From Desulfobulbaceae bacterium UBA2775 (lineage in GTDB: Bacteria; Desulfobacterota; Desulfobulbia; Desulfobulbales; Desulfocapsaceae): 12,424 nt of DNA. Positions 6,551 through 12,280 of the stretch are shown here, piece by piece. Positions within the stretch are counted from its first letter, which is position 1. Each line of letters starts with the position of its first letter. The position numbers and the translations under genes are program-made. The DNA is taken from positions 61,875 to 74,298 of the forward strand of contig DEIL01000301.1 of NCBI GenBank assembly GCA_002352445.1, read 5' to 3'. The notes under the pieces are model-generated. The model had not been told where the DNA came from, did not search any database, and saw only the letters and a list, made by a program, of their open reading frames with translations.

Positions 6551-7117
6551 ATGGAGGAGACGAACAGGGAAATTAGGGTATTTACTCCGGGTAAGCAATA
6601 TTCAGGGGAGATACATATCCCCAATGCCACTTTACGGACAACCGATATATTTAACAGTGCTAACTTTTTTTGGAAAGATCCCGCGGAGAAGAGCTTTAAT
6701 GATGCCTTGTTGATGTTTAACGTCACTATCTCCATTGATGGTATCCGTGAGTTTCAGAGGTTTGATCGAGTTCAGATAAGGCAGCCCAATATCATTCTTT
6801 TCCATGATAATTTTAAAGAGTTGGGGAATACGGAGGAGAAGTTGAGGGCAGATGTACTGAAAAAAAAAACCCAGGAAGAGAAAAAAGCAATCCATCTTGT
6901 AACAAAGGTTAGGGTTAATTCTTTTTTTGATATCAAAGGATCCTTTTACGGGCTGTTTAAGGGGAAATCAGTACAGAAATATATCCCTTTAAGTGATGTT
7001 GTTTTACACGAGGTCATCAGACAACAGGACAAATGGGTGAAAAAAAAGATTTCGCTCCCCAACAATTTCATGGGTATCAATACAAGTTACATTGAGACTT
7101 GTTCCTTTGATGGATAG
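6551..7117 (+). CDS. Hypothetical protein, possibly two DUF6812-like beta domains
   Basis: 188 residues if started at ATG 6551, which follows AAAGGGG by a normal distance; an upstream in-frame start at 6416 adds 45 residues with no domain features. The protein has no signal peptide or membrane segment. The first part (REIRVFTPGKQYSGEIHIP, then TDIFNSANFF and a strand ending IILFHDN) looks like the small beta domain that opens with a V-TP-xxxxGxIHxP motif in deltaproteobacterial proteins of unknown function. After a charged linker (about 100-120, rich in Lys and Glu) a second segment, KVRVNSFFDIKGSFYGL and YIPLSDVVLHEVI, could be a diverged repeat. I do not recognise a function. Base composition here is more AT-rich than in the catabolic operon. 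The neighbours give no clue. Confidence 0.65.
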   Translation: MEETNREIRVFTPGKQYSGEIHIPNATLRTTDIFNSANFFWKDPAEKSFNDALLMFNVTISIDGIREFQRFDRVQIRQPNIILFHDNFKELGNTEEKLRADVLKKKTQEEKKAIHLVTKVRVNSFFDIKGSFYGLFKGKSVQKYIPLSDVVLHEVIRQQDKWVKKKISLPNNFMGINTSYIETCSFDG

Positions 7118-7178
7118 TTACTATGTTCAACATTTGTAGAAGAACTGTTGGAGCCTTGTAGAATATATTTTTACTATC

Positions 7179-7958
7179 ATGCACAGTTTACAATACCACA
7201 ATTCGACTTATTCTAGTTCTGAGAGACAGCTATCTTGGTCCAATAAGATTTTTCCATCCACTTCATTTTACTGTCGTGTCTTTTTTATTGTTGCTCAGGC
7301 CGCCAGGAAGGCAAAACGAGGGACATATGATGGAACTGGGTGGAGAAATAGCAGTTATGAGGTATTGCAGGCAATTGAAAAAATTGGTGTTCGGGTTGAG
7401 ATCACGGGGATTGATCATGTTAAGAACCACAACCGTCCTGCAATCATAATCGGCAACCATATGAGTATGATGGAGACATTGCTTCTGCCTGCTATTATTC
7501 AACCATTCATGGATGTAACGTTTGTGATAAAGGAGAGTCTGCTTAACTATCCTGTTTTTAAACATGTGATGCGATCACGTGATCCGGTTGCAGTGGGGAG
7601 GAAGAATCCGAGACAGGATCTAAAGGTTGTTATGACGGAAGGCAAGGAGAGGCTTGGTCGAGGCGTCTCAGTTATTGTGTTTCCCCAGACTACAAGGTCG
7701 CAAACGTTTGATCCAAAACAGATGAGTTCTATTGGCGTGAAACTGGCCAAAAAAGCGGAAGTTTCTGTGATCCCGCTGGCATTGAAGACAGATGGTTGGC
7801 GAAATGGCAGTATGGTAAAAGATTTTGGCAAAATAGATACGACTAAGACCGCCTATTTCTCTTTTGGCGAACCCATGGAGGTAAGTGGTAAGGGTAACGA
7901 AGAACAACAGGCAATTAATGACTTTATTGTGGGGAAATTAGAAAATTGGCAGGATTGA
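7179..7958 (+). CDS. PlsC-like 1-acylglycerol-phosphate acyltransferase family protein with variant motifs
   Basis: A 259-residue acyltransferase-fold protein. The catalytic block I is GNHMSMMET (92-100): the His is present (His94), but the usual Asp of HxxxxD is replaced by Glu99. Block III, normally FPEGTRS, reads FPQTTRS (168-174), losing the usual Glu and Gly. Between them VTFVIKESLLNYPVFKHVMRSRDPVAVGR (113-141 region) fits the block-II area of the family, and VSVIPLALKTDGW matches block IV. Such NHxSxxE/FPQTTR proteins form a recognisable subfamily in Desulfobacterota, so the changes are probably not damage. It would transfer an acyl chain to a lysophospholipid-like acceptor at the membrane, but with these changes substrate or even activity is open. 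No clear ribosome site precedes ATG 7179, and a later start (for example near residue 31) cannot be excluded. Confidence 0.82.
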   Translation: MHSLQYHNSTYSSSERQLSWSNKIFPSTSFYCRVFFIVAQAARKAKRGTYDGTGWRNSSYEVLQAIEKIGVRVEITGIDHVKNHNRPAIIIGNHMSMMETLLLPAIIQPFMDVTFVIKESLLNYPVFKHVMRSRDPVAVGRKNPRQDLKVVMTEGKERLGRGVSVIVFPQTTRSQTFDPKQMSSIGVKLAKKAEVSVIPLALKTDGWRNGSMVKDFGKIDTTKTAYFSFGEPMEVSGKGNEEQQAINDFIVGKLENWQD

Positions 7959-7972
7959 AGTTGTATTTTTGC

Positions 7973-7993
7973 GGAACTCCGAAGTAAAGTTCC
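7973..7993. terminator. Weak hairpin between convergent genes
   Basis: GGAACT (7973-7978) and AGTTCC (7988-7993) pair around a 9-base loop, 15 bases after the acyltransferase stop and 30 bases before the end of the convergent gene at 8023. There is a T-run before the stem on the + strand but none after it, so as an intrinsic terminator it is weak on either strand. Confidence 0.3.
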
Positions 7994-8022
7994 TGCCAGG
8001 GTCGGTTGAATTCTGTCTATGG

Positions 8023-8391
8023 CTATACGTCCTGGGAGGGGGCGGGGGCGACCAATTCCGGATCATCATTGGAATTTAAATCCTTGTCATCCACTTCTGT
8101 TTCCGCACTACCTTTACTGTCATTTACATCATTTGCCACCGCTTCAATTTTGTCGTTTTCTTGTGCTGCTTGTTCAGTTTTCTGGCGGATTGCCTTGGGG
8201 ATTTTGGATTCAGGAAGTACAAGTTCGGTTATTTTTGTAATTTCTTCCTTGAGACCGGGGTCCTGGATACAAATTTCGCATCTTTCAGCATGTTCTTCCA
8301 TGAAGGAAACCATGCGGGCAGGTGCCATGGTTTCATCTTGCACATGGAGATACCATGACTTAATCATTGTGACTAATCTTTCGCACTGCAT
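8023..8391 (-). CDS. Small soluble protein with an anti-sigma-type zinc motif (zf-HC2-like)
   Basis: 122 residues, complete. The N-terminal half has Cys3 followed by His34-x3-Cys38-x2-Cys41 (HAERCEIC), the same H-x3-C-x2-C arrangement and spacing that defines the zinc-binding anti-sigma domain (zf-HC2/ZAS), preceded by a helix with ALxPARM-like residues (MAPARMVSFM, 22-31). It continues with EITKITELVLPESKIPKAIR (50-69 region), then a low-complexity acidic tail (about 75-122, many Asp, Glu, Asn, Ser). There is no membrane segment, unlike most zf-HC2 anti-sigma factors, and no sigma factor gene beside it. I infer a zinc-binding regulator or adaptor; the molecular partner is unknown. No strong ribosome site is seen before the ATG at 8389-8391. 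It converges with the acyltransferase gene. Confidence 0.75.
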   Translation of the reverse strand: MQCERLVTMIKSWYLHVQDETMAPARMVSFMEEHAERCEICIQDPGLKEEITKITELVLPESKIPKAIRQKTEQAAQENDKIEAVANDVNDSKGSAETEVDDKDLNSNDDPELVAPAPSQDV

Positions 8392-8497
8392 ATTTTTGTG
8401 TTACTCGAGGGTTTTTAAAATTATTTATTGAAGCTGGCAAAAGGATCGTATGCCTGGCAGTAAAACTAATTAAACTACGCAGTATAATAAAAAGTTG

Positions 8498-8526
8498 TTT
8501 TCAAGGTCAACACTTATTAGTATAGT
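8498..8526 (+). promoter_or_regulatory. Possible sigma-70 promoter of selC
   Basis: TATAGT at 8521-8526 is a good -10 element; 17 bases upstream TTTTCA (8498-8503) matches four of six -35 positions. Transcription would start near 8533, about 20 bases before the tRNA. The -35 is weak and this is a guess from spacing. Confidence 0.35.
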
Positions 8527-8554
8527 AGGCGCCTTTTTCGAAGAAAAAATCAGG

Positions 8555-8652
8555 GGAAGTGGATAGGGCACTGGTGGCCCTCCCGGACTTCAAATCCGGT
8601 GCAAGGGGTTAATAGCCTCTTGGGTGAGTTCGATTCTCATGCACTTCCGCCA
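8555..8652 (+). tRNA. selC: tRNA-Sec (anticodon TCA)
   Basis: A 98-base tRNA with an encoded CCA. The acceptor GGAAGTG (8555-8561) pairs with CACTTCC (8642-8648), followed by discriminator G and CCA. D arm AGGGC/GCCCT (8565-8569, 8577-8581), anticodon stem CCGGA/TCCGG (8583-8587, 8595-8599) around loop CTTCAAA with anticodon TCA (8590-8592), long variable arm CAAGGGG/CCTCTTG (8602-8608, 8616-8622), and T arm GTGAG-TTCGATT-CTCAT (8624-8640). The UCA anticodon, long extra arm and the GACTTCAAATCC loop region are diagnostic of selenocysteine tRNA, which decodes UGA with SelB. The eighth acceptor position, normally paired in bacterial tRNA-Sec, appears as G8562 opposite G8641. An integrase remnant begins 118 bases after the 3' end. 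Confidence 0.95.
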
Positions 8653-8770
8653 GACATTCCAGGTTGTTACCTCCCTGTCTCCCGAAAACCATCATCCGGC
8701 TTATTCTCAGCTATCTTGTTGTTTTCTTCTGTAGAGTCTACTGTGGGTCTACCAGAAGAGAGAGCAAGAT

Positions 8771-9309
8771 ATGTCACACGTTTCAATCACACCAACATTA
8801 CTTTCGAAGCTGAAACCCACGACTAACCCATTCTTTGTAAGGGACAGTAATCTAACCCGAATAAATCGGAATTTTTAGAATGCTTGGATAAGTGCCATGG
8901 AAGTATATTTAACCATATAATTTTAAACGACCTTCTTCAATTTCTTGTTTTTTATTACAGCTTTTCAGGAGTAAGGCACTAAAAGGTTTCGGTATTAAAG
9001 TCAATCCATCTGGTTCTGTCAGGTTTATTGCTGAGGTGAAGTCTAAAGGGAGATCAAAAAGGAAGATGATAGGGACCCCCCTTCTCAGTATTCAAGATGC
9101 TAAGTCTGAAGCCTCGTACGATTCAAGATTATCAGGAAACAATTGGTTTCTACCTCTCCGACTGGATGGATATCAAGGTTTCAGCAATAACAAAGGAAAT
9201 GGTGGAGAAACGCTTCTATCGTATCAGGGACAAAGGAATCAGCGGGGGAATTCTCACCTACTCCCAGGCCACCAAGGTCATGCGTATCCTTTGTATGGGC
9301 AGGAATTGA
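8771..9309 (+). pseudogene. Degenerate tyrosine integrase of a selC-integrated island, interrupted by a repeat element
   Basis: Part 1 starts at ATG 8771 and reads MSHVSITPTLLSKLKPTTNP and FFVRDSN up to 8851; after the inserted element the same protein resumes at 8979 as LKGFGIKVNPSGS and EVKSKGRSKRKMIGTPLLSIQDAK. Joined they form the Arm/DUF4102 N-terminal DNA-binding domain of phage-type integrases (VRDxxLKGFGxxV). About 9097 the frame changes by one and the core-binding domain follows: LKPRTIQDYQETIGFYLSDW, then ITKEMVEKRFYRIRDKG and QATKVMRIL, ending at 9309. The linker between the two domains is missing, so there is an internal deletion, and the catalytic domain with the Arg-His-Arg-Tyr residues is absent. 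Position and orientation right behind the 3' end of selC are those of an island integrase using that tRNA as attachment site. It cannot be active. Confidence 0.85.
8852..8982 (+). mobile_element. Structured ~127-base repeat element, copy 2, inside the integrase
   Basis: Runs from CTAA (8852-8855) through CCCGAATAAATCGG to GGAGTAAGGCA and a second CTAA (8979-8982). Sequence is nearly identical to copy 1 (5619-5748, opposite strand). Deleting 127 bases (one CTAA plus 123) joins CTA to AAAGGT and restores the integrase frame without loss of a codon, so the ends and the 4-base target duplication are known exactly. Paired segments: CCGA/TCGG at the left tip, AGTGCC (8891-8896) with GGCACT (8975-8980), and a central TATAT/ATATA (from 8904). 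No coding capacity, so it must have been moved by a protein supplied from elsewhere. Confidence 0.9.
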
Positions 9310-9456
9310 AGGAAATTTTAAAAACCAGTCCCCATATTCTTTTAATAGTGAGTATAATAGATTGAAAAGGCGTATATAATTTGAGAATATATTCATCTAT
9401 TGTATTTTAAGTGTCTGTTCATGCATCATTGGGTTTATAACGAAACTGGAGGAGTG

Positions 9457-10392
9457 GTGAAAACGTTATTCGTGTTTTTCTTTCTATTCTTTTCTATAGG
9501 AATTTTTTCTTTCTCAAATTTACATGCTCAAGAATCTGATTTTGAAGACGGTGGTCGTGTTTCAACCAAAATTGTTGGTGGATATGAGGCACAACCGGGA
9601 GCATGGCCATGGATGGTTGCACTTGTTTATTCCGGGTACGATATTTACTATGGACAGTATTGTGGAGGCGTTCTTATAAGCCCAAAGTGGGTGCTGACGG
9701 CAGCTCACTGCGTCGAGAATCAATCAATATCCGATTTTTATGTTGTTTCTGGAATCCATGATCTGATAGCTGATTCCGGAAACAGTTTTGGTGTAAAACA
9801 GATAATTCAACATCCGGGGTTTAGCTCTGATAGTAATGATTACGACTACGCTCTCGTTGAATTAACGACTAATGCCTCCCAAACTCCTATAGCGATTTAT
9901 TCCGGTTTGTCATTCGGTGGTGTTGATAAATCATTAACAGATGAAATTGTGACCGTAATTGGCTGGGGAAGCACCTCCCCAACTGGAAAGATCTATCCGA
10001 ATAAGCTCCAACAGGTAGAACTACCTGTTATATCTAACATTACCTGCAACGAAGCATATCCGTCTGAAATAACAGATAATATGATTTGTGCCGGATTTGC
10101 TGAGGGGGGAAAGGATAGTTGCTATGGCGATAGTGGCGGGCCTCTTATGGTCAGGATTGATGACCAATGGGTTCATGCAGGAGTGGTAAGCTGGGGGCAG
10201 GGGTGCGCCCAGCCGGGGTTTTATGGTGTTAATGCCAGGAGTTCAGAAGCTGTAGTGTTTATCAAGCAGCATGTCCCTGATGCATCGTTTGCGCCGCAGC
10301 CGGAACCAATACCGCCAGAACCTGTAGTGGTGGCGCCATCGGCATTGTTCCTGCTGTTATTGAATGATAAGTCCAACACTCAGGAAAATTGA
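9457..10392 (+). CDS. Secreted trypsin-like serine protease (S1A) with proline-rich tail
   Basis: 311 residues from GTG 9457, chosen because GGAGG (9448-9452) lies just before it and the protein then begins with a clean signal peptide (KTLFVFFFLFFSIGIFSF...NLHAQ). A propeptide of about 13 residues ends in K-IVGG (Lys38-Ile39), the tryptic zymogen cleavage site. The triad is His84 (LTAAHC), Asp130 (DYDYALVEL) and Ser226 (DSCYGDSGGPL); Asp220, six residues before the Ser, predicts trypsin specificity (Lys/Arg). Six cysteines pair as in trypsin (42-58, 168-182 and 191-220 types). After the domain comes a tail PQPEPIPPEP and a short hydrophobic stretch ALFLLLLN near the end, not a recognised sorting signal. 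It is probably exported and self-activated. Such proteases are scattered in bacteria and often acquired by transfer; here it lies in the putative selC island. Confidence 0.93.
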   Translation: MKTLFVFFFLFFSIGIFSFSNLHAQESDFEDGGRVSTKIVGGYEAQPGAWPWMVALVYSGYDIYYGQYCGGVLISPKWVLTAAHCVENQSISDFYVVSGIHDLIADSGNSFGVKQIIQHPGFSSDSNDYDYALVELTTNASQTPIAIYSGLSFGGVDKSLTDEIVTVIGWGSTSPTGKIYPNKLQQVELPVISNITCNEAYPSEITDNMICAGFAEGGKDSCYGDSGGPLMVRIDDQWVHAGVVSWGQGCAQPGFYGVNARSSEAVVFIKQHVPDASFAPQPEPIPPEPVVVAPSALFLLLLNDKSNTQEN

Positions 10393-10429
10393 ATTGAACT
10401 ATGTGACTCACTTAACTCGGCCAAGTTCA

Positions 10430-11077
10430 TTATTTATTTGCTGGTGAGTCTTTTTTGTCAATGGTCGCTTTCAAGGTACTGAGCCCATCTAATATGTTCT
10501 TATTTACTATCGATTTAGCTCTATCTCCTGGCAACTCATCTATTTCTATCTGTTTTAAAAGGTTCCGGTGTTCTTTATTGGGTAAAACTGCTTTTTCTGT
10601 TGCAGTCTTTGGTGATCTGCCGCCGTCCATAGCATAACAATCACTCAGGAGTGATCCAGTAACAGGGTCAACTTGATAGTAACAACCGCTAACTGTATAT
10701 GGTGATATGAAGTCAAAAGTGAAAAATTCCCAAAAAATTGGTCCGGTTACCATAACAGTATAGAAATTTCCTTCAGGCAAATAGCCACCAACTGCAATGT
10801 TACTGTACTCGTCCAATCCGTCGATAAAAAAAACATCTGGCTCATACTCTTCAACCGTTGATTTATCGAGGCAGAAGTTGGTCGTCCAGTAGCTGGCTAT
10901 TGTGTAATTGAATGCCCAGCATCCATCAAGGCTCTCAGTTTTAATCCGGTTCTGGACCTGGTCTGAACCTGCGGTCGGAGCAACAAGCATAGGCCAGGAA
11001 AACTCACCGGCACCAAGGGCCAATCCAGAGGACAGCACGCCCCCAAAAACACAAATAAGAATAATCAGGCTCTTCAT
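10430..11077 (-). CDS. Secreted hypothetical protein with four cysteines
   Basis: 215 residues from ATG 11075-11077; GGAG lies 6 bases before it, so this start is preferred over the TTG six codons upstream. The N-terminus MKSLIILICVFGGVLSSGLA is a signal peptide with a likely cleavage before GAGEF; the Cys at position 9 is inside the hydrophobic core, not a lipobox. The mature part is rich in aromatic residues (WAFNYTIASYWTTNF, FWEFFTFDF) and has Cys53, Cys69, Cys132 and Cys147, which could form two disulfides, suggesting an exported beta-rich domain. The C-terminal third is charged and probably helical (KEHRNLLKQIEIDELPGDRA). I do not recognise the family. It converges with the trypsin-like gene, 37 bases apart, and its start lies 32 bases beyond the glyQ stop, so it may be read from the glyQ transcript. 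Confidence 0.75.
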   Translation of the reverse strand: MKSLIILICVFGGVLSSGLALGAGEFSWPMLVAPTAGSDQVQNRIKTESLDGCWAFNYTIASYWTTNFCLDKSTVEEYEPDVFFIDGLDEYSNIAVGGYLPEGNFYTVMVTGPIFWEFFTFDFISPYTVSGCYYQVDPVTGSLLSDCYAMDGGRSPKTATEKAVLPNKEHRNLLKQIEIDELPGDRAKSIVNKNILDGLSTLKATIDKKDSPANK

Positions 11078-11109
11078 AAAGTCTCCAGTCTGCAATTATT
11101 TCAATGATT

Positions 11110-11979
11110 TCAGCCCTTAAGCAACGGGTGTCCCATTTCTTCCCGCTGCGCTACGTAGCGTTCGGCAACTTTCCTGGCAATATTTCTAATGCGGCCGATA
11201 TATCTGGTTCGTTCATTTACACTGATTGCTTTTCGTGCATCCAGTAAATTGAAAGTATGGGAGCATTTAAGGCAATAGTCATAGGCGGGGAGAATTAAAT
11301 TCTTATCCACGAGTTTGAGCGCTTCCTCTTCGTAACTTTCAAAAAACATAAGCAGTTTTTCAACATTGGCCTCTTCAAAGTTAAAAGTTGAGAACTCTAT
11401 TTCGGCCTGATGAAATATTTCACCATAGGTGATTTCATCGTTCCAGGTGATATCGTAAACACTTTCCACCCCCTGAAGATACATGGCGATACGTTCAAGG
11501 CCATAGGTGATTTCAACTGTAGTAGGATAGAGCTCAATTGATCCTGCTTGCTGGAAGTAAGTGAATTGGGTGATCTCCATACCATCCAGCCACACTTCCC
11601 AGCCAAGCCCGGATGCACCAAGTGTCGGTGATTCCCAGTCATCTTCTACAAAACGAATATCGTGGTCGAGCAGATTCAGACCAAATCTTTCAAGACTTTT
11701 GAGAAAGAGTTCCTGGATATCGATAGGTGAAGGTTTGATGACTACCTGATACTGATAGTAATGTTGTAAGCGGTTCGGATTTTCGCCATACCTGCCGTCG
11801 GTTGGTCTGCGTGAAGGTTGTGGATATGCTGATTTCCATGGTTCGGGGCCAAGGGCACGAAGCACGGTGGCGGGATGAAAGGTTCCTGCACCAACTTCCA
11901 TATCGTAAGGTTGCTGGACAACGCAGCCCTGATCCGCCCAGTATGTGTTGAGTTCAAAGATAATGTTTTGAAAATTCAT
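11110..11979 (-). CDS. glyQ: Glycyl-tRNA synthetase alpha subunit
   Basis: 289 residues, the normal length for bacterial GlyQ, complete at both ends. It charges tRNA-Gly together with the beta subunit GlyS; the alpha chain carries the class II catalytic core for glycine activation with ATP. Highly conserved stretches are GAGTFHPAT (31-39 region), [15 protein letters not shown] (56-70), [19 protein letters not shown] (112-130, catalytic region) and [15 protein letters not shown] (156-170). The ribosome site GGAGAGG lies 8-9 bases before the ATG (11977-11979). Normally glyS follows directly; here the next reading frame is an unrelated secreted protein, so glyS must be elsewhere or displaced. 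The upstream region holds only repeats, so glyQ starts its own transcript. Confidence 0.97.
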   Translation of the reverse strand: MNFQNIIFELNTYWADQGCVVQQPYDMEVGAGTFHPATVLRALGPEPWKSAYPQPSRRPTDGRYGENPNRLQHYYQYQVVIKPSPIDIQELFLKSLERFGLNLLDHDIRFVEDDWESPTLGASGLGWEVWLDGMEITQFTYFQQAGSIELYPTTVEITYGLERIAMYLQGVESVYDITWNDEITYGEIFHQAEIEFSTFNFEEANVEKLLMFFESYEEEALKLVDKNLILPAYDYCLKCSHTFNLLDARKAISVNERTRYIGRIRNIARKVAERYVAQREEMGHPLLKG

Positions 11980-12062
11980 TATATTTCCTCTCCGTTATTT
12001 TGATTGCTATAATTCAGATATAATTGGATTACTATATAATTAATGAACTCGTTAAGCTTGGA

Positions 12063-12224
12063 TTTTTACGACGCCATAATAATTGATAAACTCGTAAAAA
12101 GTCCCCTGCTTCGTCATTCCCGCGCAGGCGGGAATCCAGAACGTGTTGAAATGACTGGATTCCCGCCTGCGCGGGAATGACGGGATGGTTCAGAATTTGG
12201 GTTTTTACGACGCCATAATAATTG
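12063..12224. repeat. Composite repeat: 23-base direct repeats bracketing a nested palindrome
   Basis: A 23-base sequence beginning TTTTTACGACGCC occurs identically at 12063-12085 and 12202-12224. Between them is the large inverted repeat of 12112-12182. The left direct repeat is followed by TGATAAACTCGTAAAAAG (12084-12101), the reverse complement of 6-23 at the window start, and together TTTTTACGA/TCGTAAAAA form another inverted pair. This TTTTTACGA...CC/GTTTATCA family behaves as a dispersed intergenic repeat. Confidence 0.8.
12112..12182. repeat. Perfect 28-bp inverted repeat of REP type
   Basis: Arms 12112-12139 (CGTCATTCCCGCGCAGGCGG...) and 12155-12182 are exact reverse complements around a 15-base spacer. 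Each arm contains a smaller palindrome, ATTCCCGC-GCAG-GCGGGAAT. The ATTCCCGC...GCGGGAAT type is a common extragenic palindrome in several bacterial groups. It can form a cruciform or long RNA hairpin between glyQ and whatever lies beyond; because no T-run follows, strong terminator action is not certain. Confidence 0.85.
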
Positions 12225-12280
12225 CTATCTTGACTTTTGTCTATGGGCTCCTCATTATATTTGGCGTGGGATGTAAGTAA

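Noticed and set aside
6316..6735. A 139-codon - strand reading frame
   Set aside because: It overlaps the start of the 6551 gene on the other strand and shows no domain, ribosome site or recognisable product.
8006..8431. A 141-codon + strand reading frame with serine-rich sequence
   Set aside because: It is the antisense of the zinc-motif protein; the repetitive Ser/Leu content is the mirror of that protein's acidic tail.
8852..8982. An integron attC site as explanation of the structured repeat
   Set aside because: The start (AACCCGA) is suggestive, but the matching core GTTRRRY at the other end is missing, and the element duplicates a CTAA target, which integron cassettes do not.
9310..9456. 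Promoter of the trypsin-like gene (TATAAT at 9353-9358; TTGAAA at 9362-9367)
   Set aside because: Neither hexamer has a partner at an acceptable distance that I could defend.
9400..9456. Longer protease starting at 9400 (TTG) or 9421 (ATG)
   Set aside because: No ribosome site before them, and they would put about 19 non-hydrophobic residues ahead of a clear signal peptide; GTG 9457 follows GGAGG.
12112..12182. A CRISPR repeat pair
   Set aside because: Only two arms in inverted orientation with a 15-base spacer; no array and no cas genes.
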